From Tridacna crocea (lineage: Eukaryota; Mollusca; Bivalvia; Cardiida; Cardiidae), in assembly GCA_943736015.1 (NCBI GenBank), contig OX031068.1, positions 29,148,296 through 29,212,295 of the forward strand: a stretch of 64,000 nucleotides of DNA, in the 5' to 3' direction. Each line of letters opens with the position of its first letter. Within the stretch, counting starts at the first letter, position 1. A program made the translations under genes and the position numbers. Shown piece after piece: positions 44,335 through 55,079 of this stretch. The notes beneath the pieces were generated by a model that saw only the letters and a program-made list of their open reading frames with translations, was not told where the DNA came from and ran no database searches.

Positions 44335-44475
44335 AGAAATTTGAATTTTTCACTGATTGGGCAGAAAACATCGTTGGAAATTTGAGAAAATGCTGGTTTT
44401 TCCTTTTTCCATGGTGTTTTCATAAACCCTGTCTCAGGGAGGTTAAAACAGGATTGAAAGGTAAAGGATAAACCA
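44335..44475 (+). mobile_element. Hairpin MITE remnant
   Basis: TGGGCAGAAAACATCGTTGG, GAGAAAATGCTGGTTTTTCC, GTGTTTTCATAAACC, GGGAGGTTAAAACAGGATTG. L arm worn away. Confidence 0.55.
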
Positions 44476-44476
44476 A

Positions 44477-44890
44477 GGCCACATCAGGAGAATATTTTAA
44501 GGGGCATAATCTCTGATGTACAACATATTTTGTGATGTATTCTTGTGAGAATAACCTTGAAATTGCATTTACCTACCAGGACCAAAACCACTATAAACCT
44601 TGGTGATTTGGCAGCAAGTTCAATCACCTCTGGGAACATACCCTGTCTTGATAACCTGTTGATGACAGCATGACATTGGCATGTCACTATCACACAAGTG
44701 GGGTGTGATGGGACAATTCTGGCAATCTTCAGAACGTCACTGACGACAAGCCGTTGGTATTCCATCCCAAAGTGGGGCGTAACCTCGACAGTCTGTGATC
44801 ACAACACACAATACATCTTCTTGTCCAGGATAAAACCACGGAAACATCAGGTGTATGAGAATGTTAACCCATTTTTAGGGTGAAAACACC
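44477..44890 (-). repeat. Dispersed repeat with a 93-codon open frame
   Basis: Homologous along its length to 51000-51315 (+): AAAAATGGGTTAACATTCTC, ACTGTCGAGGTTACGCCCCA, AAGATTGCCAGAAT and CAACAGGTTATCAAGACAGG have counterparts there. Its lower end (TTCTCACAAGAATACATCAC) matches 53690-53745. The frame 44484-44765 reads YQRLVVSDVLKIARIVPSHP then SRQGMFPEVIELAAKSPRF, and the other copy is broken, so former coding content is possible but no family is recognised. Confidence 0.5.
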
Positions 44891-45094
44891 CTCATTACCA
44901 GCTACACTTCACCAGGAGGAACCCAGCAAACACTGTGATGACTGTGAGGGTGGGGCTTTAACAAGAGACTTAGGCTGATCTTACTTAAAATAGATTCTAA
45001 ATTTGTATTATTTGACCTTTCTTGAATTGCATAATAGAGACTGGTTGCTAAAAATCATGAGCCAAGTACAACTTAAAGTTCATTTTGCAGATAT

Positions 45095-45140
45095 GGTAGA
45101 TCAAGTTCAGACTGCACAGAGCATGCAGTATCATCTGTGA
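45095..45140. repeat. GATCAGACTGCA-family hairpin, worn
   Basis: TAGATCAAGTTCAGACTGCA, a short loop, and TGCAGTATCATC. Confidence 0.5.
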
Positions 45141-45469
45141 TGTGCAATGCCTGACGGTTTGCTCAGTGTTCTGGTGAAATCAACCTTGAAATTACACAAT
45201 CTATGTCTATATTCTATTAAAATTATTGGTCCTTTTCTTATTTGGCAGGCACTTTCAAGAGTCAAGCTTATACCATTATCCCCAACCCCTTTAGAAAATT
45301 TCAGCCAACTTAACTTCTACACTGCTACAGAAATGAAGGTAAAACTTGCATATATTATGCCTTATCCTGCTATATAACTAACACTGAACTTTCCAGTCGA
45401 TAATAAAAACCCAAATTGTGATTTTTCAAAGTTAATTTCTTGGTGAAACACTATATCGTTTTTGGACAG

Positions 45470-45522
45470 TAAGGATCAAAGATTTGACTGCACATTCTAA
45501 TGCAATCTGATCTTGATCTACA
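45470..45522. repeat. GATCAGACTGCA-family hairpin
   Basis: GATCAAAGATTTGACTGCAC, loop ATTCTAA, TGCAATCTGATCTTGATCTA. Confidence 0.65.
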
Positions 45523-45565
45523 CTTTCCCAAAAAGGTCAGCGCGTCACACTCAGCAGCCTAAGAG

Positions 45566-45778
45566 TTAACCCATTACCACACAATCCCTACTTTTGACGA
45601 CCCTAAGTAAGAAGCCTTTAGAAAACGCTGTGGGAAAAGGAGAAAATGCTGGAAATTCCCACAATGTTTTCTACTCTTCACAAAACAATTTTCAAATTTT
45701 CAGTCACTTTTATTTTGTCGTCTGCAAATGCTTTCAATTTGGAGAAACCTAAAGTTTTGTTGTTTGGTAATGAGTTAA
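45566..45778 (-). mobile_element. Hairpin MITE, subfamily A, one core arm shortened
   Basis: TTAA at both ends. R arm CTACTTTTGACGACCC, core 45621-45672 in which AATGCTGG joins AAATTCCCACAATG, L arm GTCGTCTGCAAATGC, end GGTAATGAG. Confidence 0.87.
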
Positions 45779-45818
45779 ATATAGAGACTAATACATAAAA
45801 ATAATGTTCAACAAATGG

Positions 45819-46622
45819 AACAAGAGGCCAGTAAGGGCCTAAATCGTTCTACCAGCAATTACTGACCAGTTAAATTTGCTAAATTTTCCAACAGTATCAT
45901 CAGCTTCAAGGCATATTTCAGCAAATTTCTGCCATTTTTTAACATCCATTAGTCACCAATGCCAAAATGAAAAAAAAAATGCATGCTAGTCAGAGTAACA
46001 GGATAAAAACGGCCTAAAATGTATTTTGCAAGGGACACATAGGGCAATAATCAAAGGGTTTTATTAATCTCTGTAACACACAATAGCATCAAACTTTAAA
46101 CAATGTGCGACAAATAATTTGGACTACTATTTTGTACACAAGATTCAGTCAGCAAATACATTAGCCATTAAATATTGAGGGAAAAAAGGAAAATGATTGG
46201 AAACATTTTTACATTCTGTCCCAATTTTAAAGATAATTTTTACTATTAGAGCCATGCTCGAATTGTTTTCTACAATTCCTTTAAATTTGGTTTGTCTAAA
46301 AATCATGTTGTTTGGTAAAGAGTAAATACAAATAATCTGAGCAAGTTGCAGAAATATCCGAAAAATAATCTCCAAAAAATGTAGACCTTATTGTGTAAAA
46401 AAATCAAACTTTCCATACATGTTAGATTTTCTTAAAGTTCAAAGGGTTTCACTCTCTGGATTAATTGAATAATGTGCATAATTTTTAGAAAAGATTGAAC
46501 TACAAATGTTGACTATATCACAAAATTTAAAATAATGTATATCAATGGACAGATGGATAGATAGATGACAGAAACCTTGCCTTGGCAATGGCTCTTCTGG
46601 CCTTAGGCCTGTAGAGCTAAAC
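45819..46622 (-). mobile_element. Non-autonomous element related to 1931-3384
   Basis: AACAAGAGGCCAGTAAGGGC at the left is the terminal hairpin; GGCCTTAGGCCTGTAGAGCT and AAA at the right is the complement of TTTAGCTC. The interior holds worn tandem units (TGCCAAAATG, AATAATCAAAGGG) and a hairpin MITE remnant. Confidence 0.65.
46180..46325 (-). mobile_element. Hairpin MITE remnant
   Basis: AAAGGAAAATGATTGGAAAC and a right L arm, TTTAAATTTGGTTTGTCTAA with GTTGTTTGGTAAAGAG. Confidence 0.5.
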
Positions 46623-46732
46623 AATCCACTCCTTGAATTTTTTTCTTATAGCAGCTCTCTAAATACAAATTTGAAAGTAACTTCAATAAAGTGCAGTTAT
46701 AAATGAATTTTGTAAATAAACCCTTATGATTG

Positions 46733-46935
46733 TATGGTGTTTGATGCCGCTTTTCTTTCAGTTATATTGCTGCTGCTAGAGTACATATCCATGCTTTCCT
46801 GGAGTCTCTTTTACCAGTAATTCACACAATCTTCTTTCCAAGCAACTGGCTGCTTTCCCACATAATCATCTTTGAAAAAAAAACTCAGCTTTGAGAGAGG
46901 AATGAATCCTCAGAAAGAAATTTGCTGAGCCGAGT
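46733..46935 (-). mobile_element. tRNA-derived SINE, bivalve type, worn
   Basis: TGGTGTTTGATGCCGCTTTT, GCTTTCCTGGAGTCTCTTTT, TTTCCAAGCAACTGGCTGCT and TTTCCCACATAATCATC follow the order of the SINE at 21333-21560. Confidence 0.55.
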
Positions 46936-47821
46936 GTGGGGTTGTAAAGTTGTAAAAAATCTTAAAAGAATGTTGTAAATGGAAAAAAAGGTAGACAAAT
47001 TTTTATCAATTTCACAGAAACTTTCTAAACACTCATTTGCTCTGTTTAGTATCAGGGAAATTCCAGTCAGAAAAAATGCCGAGTTAATTACTCAAAGGCT
47101 GACAGAATAGTGGAAGTCTTATATCTTCTGTGAAAAGACCAAGATTTTCGTTTTTTCCGAACAAAAGAGGAGATTACTGCCTCTAAAGTTGGTTCAAAAC
47201 AAACCGGAATGGTTACTGATCTTTCATGGGCAGATTGTTGTAAAAAAAATCATCCTTTCAAGCTTTATTTTCTCTATCAGAGCCATGCAGTTTAAAAAGA
47301 AATTACTTGCAGGTTAGAATTCAAACAGTGCAATACTCAAGTAAAAATATGCAAGCTATATACCGATTTGGATGTAGGAAAAACTCTTCATGTAAGATGT
47401 ATTTGAATTTTGTAGGAGTATTAGATTGTAACAAGGGCCAATGTCAGCTACTCTAATACTGTTAAGAGTCTAGGCTCTATCCATACAGTTAAGGAAGAGT
47501 TAGAGTTACGCCATTTTAAATCCTGGTTTGGACAATTTTAGGCAAGATTTGTCACACAAGCTAGTTACTTTTCAAGGTTCAGGACAAAGATCCCCTGAAA
47601 AATATATTTGGTTATAACTAGCCTAGCACTGGTCTTTACACATTTTTTGCATTCTAGTCTTGATCTCAGTGATATGTTAAATTTATCTAAATCTTTGATT
47701 AGAAAGTGAAAAAGAGTCCACTGATGTGGTCTGTAAAAATGGTCTGCCCCGTGGGTGATTTACTTTTCTTCATTTTGAGGAAATACCTCAGGTGTGTAAG
47801 ATTGACTGTACACTGGAATAT
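46936..47821. other. No feature recognised
   Basis: AT-rich, intron-like; no repeat or coding frame identified. Confidence 0.35.
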
Positions 47822-48189
47822 AGCTGCCCCTGAATAGACCGACAACTTTTCTAGCTTGCCTTGATCCGTCATTGGTGACAGCATCCTCACCCCATCTGTG
47901 GGCAGTTGCCAATCTGCCATTATCCTGGACTTCAGCCAGTACTAGTCTAGCTTGTATGAAATATCTTGCTAACTGTAACTGTACAAACCTTGACTTAATC
48001 TGGTGGAAATCTTACCCTCCCAAAAATCTATGGTTAGAGAAAGATAAGGGCTGTTGTAATGAATTCTGTACAATTATCTGCATTGAATAGAGACAAATAA
48101 ATCATGCTGGGATTACTTTCCTACAATTATCTGCCCCTTAATAGGTCAACAAGCTTTCTGGTGTGCCTTGATCCATCATTGGTGACAGT
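47822..48189 (-). repeat. 60-bp block, third and fourth copies
   Basis: 47822-47884 matches the 29264 block at all but about one base and continues (TTCAGCCAGTACTAGTC, AATCTTACCCTCCC) in register with 29448-29590. 48130-48189 is a diverged fourth copy (CTGCCCCTTAATAGGTCAAC). A minus-strand frame across 47770-47960 is open but appears to be chance. Confidence 0.75.
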
Positions 48190-48389
48190 CTATTTCAACT
48201 TTTCTGTTCACAATACGAAAATCCTATGGATTTAAGTAGATATAACTCACTAGTTTGACTTTGGCGGCATTAAAAAGAAAACGAAATGTATATTTGTATT
48301 TTTTCATGACACTGTTAAGTTTTTTATAAACAAGAGGATGACAAATAATAAACTCAACCTAAGCTGGAATATAAGTTAGCTGATTTGAG

Positions 48390-48795
48390 TACAAAAAGAG
48401 ACCTTAGTTTTTGCATGAAACTGGGCCCCGTTTCACACAAAAACTAAAGTCTCTGTTGAAGGAGCCCATTTCCAGCTTATGGTAAGTCTGTTACTTGAGA
48501 GTGGAGATCCATTTTACTCATATTAACCACCTTTAGACACAATCTAAAATCCTAAGTTGATACAACATTTTTCAGTAAAAATTTCAGCAAAATAATGGAA
48601 TTAAGCCTGTTAAAATGACTTAGGTCAACTATTTCGATAAGCAGAGTCTGAAACCTAGAGTCAACTTACAATTGGAGAATATTTCTGCAAATGTTAAAGA
48701 AATTCGAATGAAATGATCGAGTCAACTGAAGTCAGACACTGAGTCTGTTAGTGGACTGTAGCAAAATAAGAGTTTAGGTTTTGTGAAACTGGGCA
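48390..48795. mobile_element. TIR element with head-to-head partner end
   Basis: GGGCCCCGTTTCACACAAAA with ACTAAAGTCTC (48424-48453) faces GAGTTTAGGTTTTGTGAAAC and TGGGC (48766-48795), a TIR pair of about 30 bp. Immediately left, AGAGACCTTAGTTTTTGCAT and GAAACTGGGCCC (48397-48428) is the same terminus inverted, making a palindrome centred on GGGCCC. No transposase. Confidence 0.65.
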
Positions 48796-49194
48796 AAGGT
48801 TTTTGCAATTTTAGCACCAGAATCATCCTGGTTTTTGTCCTGAATAAGAATAACTCTTTATAATCTACCTTTGAGTTTTAACACTACTTTTATTTGGTTC
48901 CTTTGTTTCTAAAGTCAGGCAATTTATGTAACTAAGGGTGGACAAATGCAATGACTACAAGCAAACACATTTGACTACAGAGAAAAGTTTTCATTGGCTG
49001 TCTCTGCCATTAAAAAAGGAAACACTTCTAGGCGAATAATTTTTCCATTTTTGCCTGCATGTATTTTTATTCATAAAATTGTCTTCATTTCAGGTAAAAC
49101 AGATACAAACTTATTCTGCATTTTTCTGGCAGCATAAAAATCAGAGTAGACAAAAAAATTGTGGTGATAATGGTATAAGGTTGACCCCCTTAGT
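48796..49194. other. No feature recognised
   Basis: AT-rich; no repeat or coding frame identified. Confidence 0.35.
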
Positions 49195-49376
49195 CTTAAT
49201 CCTTTACTGAATAAAGGTTTGAAAAAAATTCTGAAAAAAAAAAAATGCTGGTTACCACTGCAAAGAAAAATCCATCAAATTTCAATTTGTCTGTGAACAG
49301 GATTTTTTTTTTCATTTGGTTGTGAGTTAACCCTTTACAGAATAATTTTTCATTTTAAAATCCTAAGTAAGGAGGT
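49195..49376. mobile_element. Decayed hairpin MITE followed by an R half sharing its TTAA
   Basis: ATGCTGGTTACCACTGC and GTTGTGAG-TTAA (49327-49330) end the first; CCCTTTACAGAATAA and TTTTAAAATCCTAAGTAAGG begin an R-type half in the next bases. Confidence 0.55.
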
Positions 49377-49380
49377 TGGG

Positions 49381-50542
49381 GACACTACAGGCCCTTGAGG
49401 GCCTGAACTGCTCTACTGGTTGTAAGCTTTGCTAACAAGTATTTTCTAGCATACAATCATTGATGTCAAAAGAAAAAAGACAAAAACACCAACAAAACAT
49501 GGTGGGAAAGGGGGGGGGGGCTGTAATTGGGCTTGAATCCACTCATACAGCATGATAAGTAGGCATGAATAATTGAGCAATTAGTGAAATAATCCAAGTA
49601 AAATTTGTTTAAGACCACTTTATTGGAAATCCAACAAGGATTTCATACTTGTAAGACTGCTGCTCATTATGACAAAAGTTTTGGATTTCATGGCAGTTTA
49701 CATGAACCAACAATGTGGATTTTGTTAAATAAACAAGACTTAGTCACCAAATGGCTGATTTACCTTAAATGATGCTGGATTTTCTTCATATTCAAAAGCA
49801 TAAAATTCCTTGATGATTATACAAGTTATTTGCAAGTTTTAAAAAAACTGGATCAAAATTGCCTACTGAATCAAGTAAACAAGAAATGCAACTAAAAATG
49901 GGTACTTTTCCTAATAGGGTTTGGATTGATGATATTAAATAACCTTTGCAAGTTTCAAGAAAATATGACAACAAAATTAATGTGGTCTTAAATTGTGTAG
50001 GAAAGAAAGACTTAATGTTAAACTATAAATGGCTACTTTTCCCTTCCTAATGGTTACATTTTTTTCCCAAATCAATATAGTTAAAGCCATTGATATTACA
50101 ACCGATCTGTGCAAGTTTTACAAAAATCTGACCAAAGGCAGACTTTATTGTGAAAACAAGAAAAGCAAATGTACTACCTGAAATGGCTAATTTACCTTTT
50201 TTTATTGTCAATTTTTTTTCCAAACTCAACAGGGTTCAAGCTAATGATAATATAAAGAAACTGTGCACATTTCACAAAAATCCAGCTTCAAAATGTGTGC
50301 CTCATCCCATCAACAAGAATTCTAAGTTTGCAACTTTTTATGGCTACTTCTCCCTAATTGGGATATTTGTTTTCAAAATCAATAGGGTTTAGGCTGTTGA
50401 CTGTAGCAAGAAACTGTATAATTTCTATGAAAATCTATTATGATTCAAAAAGAAAAAGACTTACAAATGAATGGACAGGATGACTAAGAAAACCATGCCA
50501 TGATGTAATTAGCTCTACTAGCTTTTGACCAACAGAGCTAAA
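49381..50542 (-). mobile_element. Non-autonomous element with 165-bp tandem units
   Basis: Left end ACAGGCCCTTGAGGGCCTGA (hairpin) and ACTGCTCTACTGG; right end TAGCTCTACTAGC and CAGAGCTAAA, the complement of TTTAGCTC. About five worn units between 49620 and 50500 share AATCAATAGGGTTTAGGC, GTGCAAGTTTCA.AAAA and AATGGCTACTTTTCCC. A 12-base G run lies at about 49508. Confidence 0.65.
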
Positions 50543-50800
50543 AATTGAGAGTAGACAGTGTTTTATTTGCTTATGTTTTGTTTTCCTCCTTTTGAAAGAC
50601 AAGCTTATCAAAGGAATCATTAGGATTTTTATATTTACAAATACTTTTAATGATGGAATTGTTTGAAAAGAGTTAAAATACCTGCCAAATATGAAAAGGA
50701 TATCTTAAAACAAATTTTTAGACAAGACACAGATATTGCAACTTCAAGGTTTCTTTCACCATCAATCTTCACAAACTGTCAAACAGTGTACATCAAAAAT

Positions 50801-50840
50801 GTGACTGCATGTTCTGTACAGTCTGATCTTAATCTACACC
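50801..50840. repeat. GATCAGACTGCA-family hairpin
   Basis: GTGACTGCATGTTCTGTACA and GTCTGATCTTAATCTACACC. Confidence 0.55.
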
Positions 50841-50999
50841 CTGCAATAGGAACTGAAAGTTGTACTTGACTCTAAAAAATTCAAAATCTACTTTACTAAA
50901 GATCATCCTAAGTCTCCAATTATCCCATTCCCACACTCACGGTCATGATAGTGGTCTGAATTCCTGATAGTGAAGGGTAGCACATATACCAGGGGCATT

Positions 51000-51315
51000 T
51001 CCCCCCCAAAAAATGGGGTAACATTCTCATAGACCCAATGTTACCTGGTTTTGTCCCAGTTCAAGAAGCTGGATTGCATGTTGTGGCCAAAGACTGCCAA
51101 GGTTCAGCCCCAGTTTGTGACAGACTACCGCAGGTTTGCTGCCGGTGATGTTCCAAAGATTGACAGAATCCTCTCATCTCACCACACTGGTGTGTGGGTG
51201 CCACACCGTTGACTCGCTGGCATTCACAGGTGATCAAAACAGACTGTGCCCCTAGAGATGATTCAATTTAGTTCCAAATTACCAAGGTGTATCTCTTTTT
51301 TGGCCCCAATAGAAG
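51000..51315 (+). repeat. Dispersed repeat, second copy of 44477-44890
   Basis: AAAAATGGGGTAACATTCTC, ACTGCCAAGGTTCAGCCCCA and CACAGGTGATCAAAACAGAC align base by base with the complement of 44580-44880. Every frame is interrupted. Confidence 0.65.
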
Positions 51316-52379
51316 ACTGCTTTCACCAGAGAAGGGTTTAAGTGCCTGCTAGATAAATAAAATGACAAATTAAGAAGTATGGTAGTCATAAATCGCTCAC
51401 CTACTTAATAAGAGCTAAAACTGTATGACAAAAGGTAAGACTCACATTAGCTGAGTGTTTGAATCTTGATTGTTCTATCTTTGTTAAGTAATAGCAAAAT
51501 GAGTTTTAAATGAATAGCACTGTTATAATCTACCTGCTAAAACCTATTGTCAACTCAAATTCCACAAACATAGCTCAAAGAGTGTTGAAGAAACTGCAGG
51601 TTTCACTCTTCCTGTACATAGTAACAATGTGAGTGCACATGAAAATGTTTTACGTCAATGAAGGTGTGCACATCAGCTGCATATAAAGATCACTATCACA
51701 GTGAAGTTTCACAGACACAAGTCATAGAATGTTAAAAACTACAGGACCAAAGGAAGAATTTTGAAGTTCTTCCAACAGAACACGATGTAAAACATGAGAC
51801 CCCTGGGACAGGACAATCTTTTAACATCTTTGGGTACATTCTGAACAACTTGAGAATGGATCAACCTATGTAGTAGACACATACCAAACATCAACGTTCT
51901 ATGCTTTTGGGTATCAAGCAAGATTTCTCCATACCGTTTTCCTCTTGTTACTCCATGGTTGACCTGTGACCAATATGGCTGGACATTAATTTACAACATG
52001 GACATATAATGAAGAACTTTGACTAACAACCATCCTATCATGCTTAATATCAAGTATCAACATTCCAGGTTTTGTGGCCCTAGAAAAGAAAACCTTAAAA
52101 GTTTTTTATACATGTGTAGCACAGAATGTAGAATCCCACAAAAAAGAACTATCATCATGCAGCACAGTTTGCCTGTATAAGTTAATTTGTCATGGGAGGG
52201 GGGACAGTGTCCTGAAACAGCTACAGGGTCCCAGCCTAGGAAAGAAAACACAAGACTAACTCATTAGCAAGGGTAAGAACAATATCAATCACCAAACTAA
52301 ATATAAAAGAAGTTAAACATTTAATTTTGAGAAAATAAAGGCTCTAGAACAACTTAAACATGGAATTTAAAACTGTTCA
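51316..52379. other. No feature recognised
   Basis: AT-rich sequence with no coding frame that looks genuine. Confidence 0.35.
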
Positions 52380-53000
52380 TGACGTAGACTTTAAAAGTCA
52401 TATGTGTTAGGAGAGGTATATTGCTGAAAGAAACTTTGGACCTCTATCACAAATATGAACCAAAGCCATCATACAGTTTTGAGGATGTGGGTTCTTCAAA
52501 AAATTTAAAGTAAACTTTGAATGACCAATATGAAATTCGAAAGTCAGTTGGAAATGATTAGTATGTGAAGACCTTTACAAAAGTACTAAAAATGTACAAA
52601 GTTAACAATGGGTATGACAAAAATAAACATAAAGCTTAAGCCAACAATGTAGAGTTAACAAAGCTATGGAATGATTGAAAAGGAAACTTCAACATTAAAT
52701 TTCAAAACTGGTGATCTTGACTTCAAGATAGTGTGTATGGGGATGGCCTGGGAATGGCTCAATAGAACTTTGGACCTATATCTGTTACCAAGCCATATTT
52801 GAAGCTAATCCATCATTCAGTTTGGAAAATATGAGTTTTAACAGAAATTATAACTTTGATATACAGTGTTAAAGTCCACAACCTGGGCACTGCACTGCCG
52901 ACAGAAACTTCGAACCTACCGGTATATCATCATCGTAACAAATATGAACCAATCCATATGGTTGGAAAGTGTAGGCTCTTAAACATGTGAAAAAAAAATT
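52380..53000. repeat. Degenerate tandem repeat, three units
   Basis: GAAACTTTGGACCTCTATCA with AAATATGAACCAA near 52430, AGAACTTTGGACCTATATCT near 52770 and GAAACTTCGAACCTACCGGT near 52905, each followed by a CAT.CAGTTTGG..ATGTGG phrase. Units are unequal in length. Confidence 0.55.
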
Positions 53001-53137
53001 GTACATGTAAATGCTGCCTCCAACACAGATGCTGACACCATGAGTAGTAAATTGTTCACATCATTAAAATCATTTTGAATCAACTTTTGACTGACATGTC
53101 GGAAGGGGGGGGGAGTTTTTTAAATTGTGGTTGAACA

Positions 53138-53604
53138 GATATACACACGGCGGGGAATCACGCGACACAACAACAACAACAATAACCAACACATTTGAAG
53201 AAATTTCCCGACTTCAGGTAGGAAAATCTTCAATAATTCCGTTAATACATGACCTATTGGAATTTGGTTTGAAGCAGAGAAGGCGGAAGGACTCCAGGGA
53301 TTTGCTTGATGTGTTAGATTTTGTAAACAACACCTGATAAAAAAGTTATTGACGAGCAAACAAATTTTTTGGATAATTTGTTTGCTCATCAATAACTTTT
53401 TTATCAGGTGTTGTTTAAAGAATCTAACACATCAAGCAAATCCCTGGAGTCCTTCCGCCTTCTCTGCTTCAAACCAAATTCCAATTGGTCACGTATTAAC
53501 GGAATTATTGAAGATTTTCTTACCTGAAGTGGGGGAATTTCTTCAAATGTCGGTCATTGTTGTTGTTGTTGTGTCACATGATTCCCCGCCATGTATACAG
53601 TTGT
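53138..53604. mobile_element. 460-bp fold-back palindrome
   Basis: Left arm 53138-53366 and right arm 53374-53604 are complementary over about 229 bp around a loop of about 7 bp. Matching landmarks: CGGCGGGGAATCACG/CATGATTCCCCGCC, CTTCAGGTAGGAAAATCTTC/GAAGATTTTCTTACCTGAAG and GCTTGATGTGTTAGATT/GAATCTAACACATCAAGC. Differences between arms are scattered substitutions. No ends or target duplication identified. Confidence 0.9.
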
Positions 53605-53679
53605 TGGACAATAAGCAATCACAATGGCCCACATGAAGCACTTCATGCTCAGGTGAGTTGATTGGAAGAGAAGATATAA

Positions 53680-53790
53680 TTAAAGCAATTTCAAGGCTGC
53701 TCTCACCAGAATACCTCACAAAATATAAAAGTGTACATCAGAGTTGAGACTGCATTCCTGTGCAGCCTGATCTTCGTCTACAAGGGCTGT
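53680..53790 (+). repeat. Dispersed repeat tail with GATCAGACTGCA-family hairpin
   Basis: ATTTCAAGGCTGCTCTCACC and AGAATACCTCACAAAATATA match the lower end of 44477-44890; GAGTTGAGACTGCATTCCTG and TGCAGCCTGATCTTCGTCTA form the hairpin. Confidence 0.55.
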
Positions 53791-54744
53791 CCCATTAAAT
53801 CATAGACAATGGGAGTAACAATAACACTGAGGTTTTATTAAACTAAGCTTACTATTTGCTGAAAACATCATTAAGATATAAAGTATAGTCAACATCTTAA
53901 ACAATTCTGAAATATATCACAAATTGCCAACCAGTGCACATTGTGAAGTTAACAACTGCATGTAATGGTAAGCTTATATTCTTAAGCTTATATTCTTTCA
54001 AACAGCACATCACTGCTGTAAAATATAGCACATAACTGCTCTACAATATATATACTTGTAAAAGTATTGCACACATTAAGAAATCTTTTTATATCAAATG
54101 TCTATGATTCAATGGGACAACCCTTGCACACTGTGTGACCACGGGAATATAGTTACTTTAGGAGTAACAACAGATGGTTTTAATAGAATAACAAATATAC
54201 ACATCAAACCTTTCTGTGGACCACTTGTTCTTATCAAATTACGAATACTGTATCACATCCTATCAAAATTTATAATTCTAGCACTGAAATATATACATTA
54301 GCATTGGTGGTAGCCAGTCATTGTTTTTGCATGGGAACCACATAATCACAACTCCTAAAAGTCATGTTTTCTCTTTATACATGGGCAATTACAGTTGACA
54401 AAAGTTTTCTTTGTTGAGTGTGAACATTAAGACCTTATTATACAATTTCACATATGCTGGGTGACAGATAATATATTCCTGTGTCTCACACAGGCAAGTA
54501 TGGATAACCAAGGTTTGAGGAGATACCTTTAGCCAGATGACAAGGACAGGGTTGGATGACAAACTCAAAATTCAACTTTGATTTTCTAATCCTCTGTTTT
54601 AACCACTCAACATTCAGTTTGAAATGATTAATTAAAGGCACAAAACTACCAAAGTGGGTACATAATTAACTGTGGGGAGAACATGACAGGAATGATAATT
54701 ACCCCCTTACCTAAAAAACCAAAGATGTATTAACCTACAGAAGA
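53791..54744. other. No feature recognised
   Basis: AT-rich; a 20-base phrase AAGCTTATATTCTT is duplicated near 53965-53995. No coding frame. Confidence 0.35.
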
Positions 54745-54905
54745 AGACTAAAAGAAATTGTGGAAATAAAAGAGGAAAAAATGCTCACAGCCAACATTTC
54801 CTCCTTTTACAATGTGACATTGTTTTCTATCCTTCCATCATCTGAGTACCATTTATTTTTGTCCTCTGCAAATGCTTTCAATTTTGGTCAAGTCTACATT
54901 GTTAC
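54745..54905 (-). mobile_element. Hairpin MITE remnant
   Basis: AAAGAAATTGTGGAAATAAA, ACATTTCCTCCTTTTACAAT, GACATTGTTTTCTATCCTTC, then GTCCTCTGCAAATGCTTTCA in the L arm. Confidence 0.6.
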
Positions 54906-55079
54906 TAAATCGACTTGACTACATGTATAGGAAATGACCAGACTGAAGCCTAATAAATAAAAAAGACCGAAATGGAACAACCTAATTATGCAATTACTTT
55001 GAAACCTTCTCATGGTGTCTGTCTACAATTGGATTAAAGCAAACTTCCCTGACTAAAACCAAATTACCTAATTTTTTGT

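Noticed and set aside
44577-44792. 216-nt minus-strand exon (phase 0, GTAGGT donor)
   Set aside because: DNA homology to 51000-51315 and 53690-53745 runs through both supposed splice sites, so it is treated as part of a dispersed repeat.
47770-47960. Minus-strand open frame reading like an exon (LARYFIQARLVLAEVQDNGR and onward)
   Set aside because: The same DNA occurs in broken form at 29384-29590, and part matches the 260-bp repeat units at 55641-56960. The frame is best explained as chance in a repeat.
53120-53636. Two near-identical ORFs on opposite strands
   Set aside because: They are the two arms of the fold-back palindrome, not independent genes.
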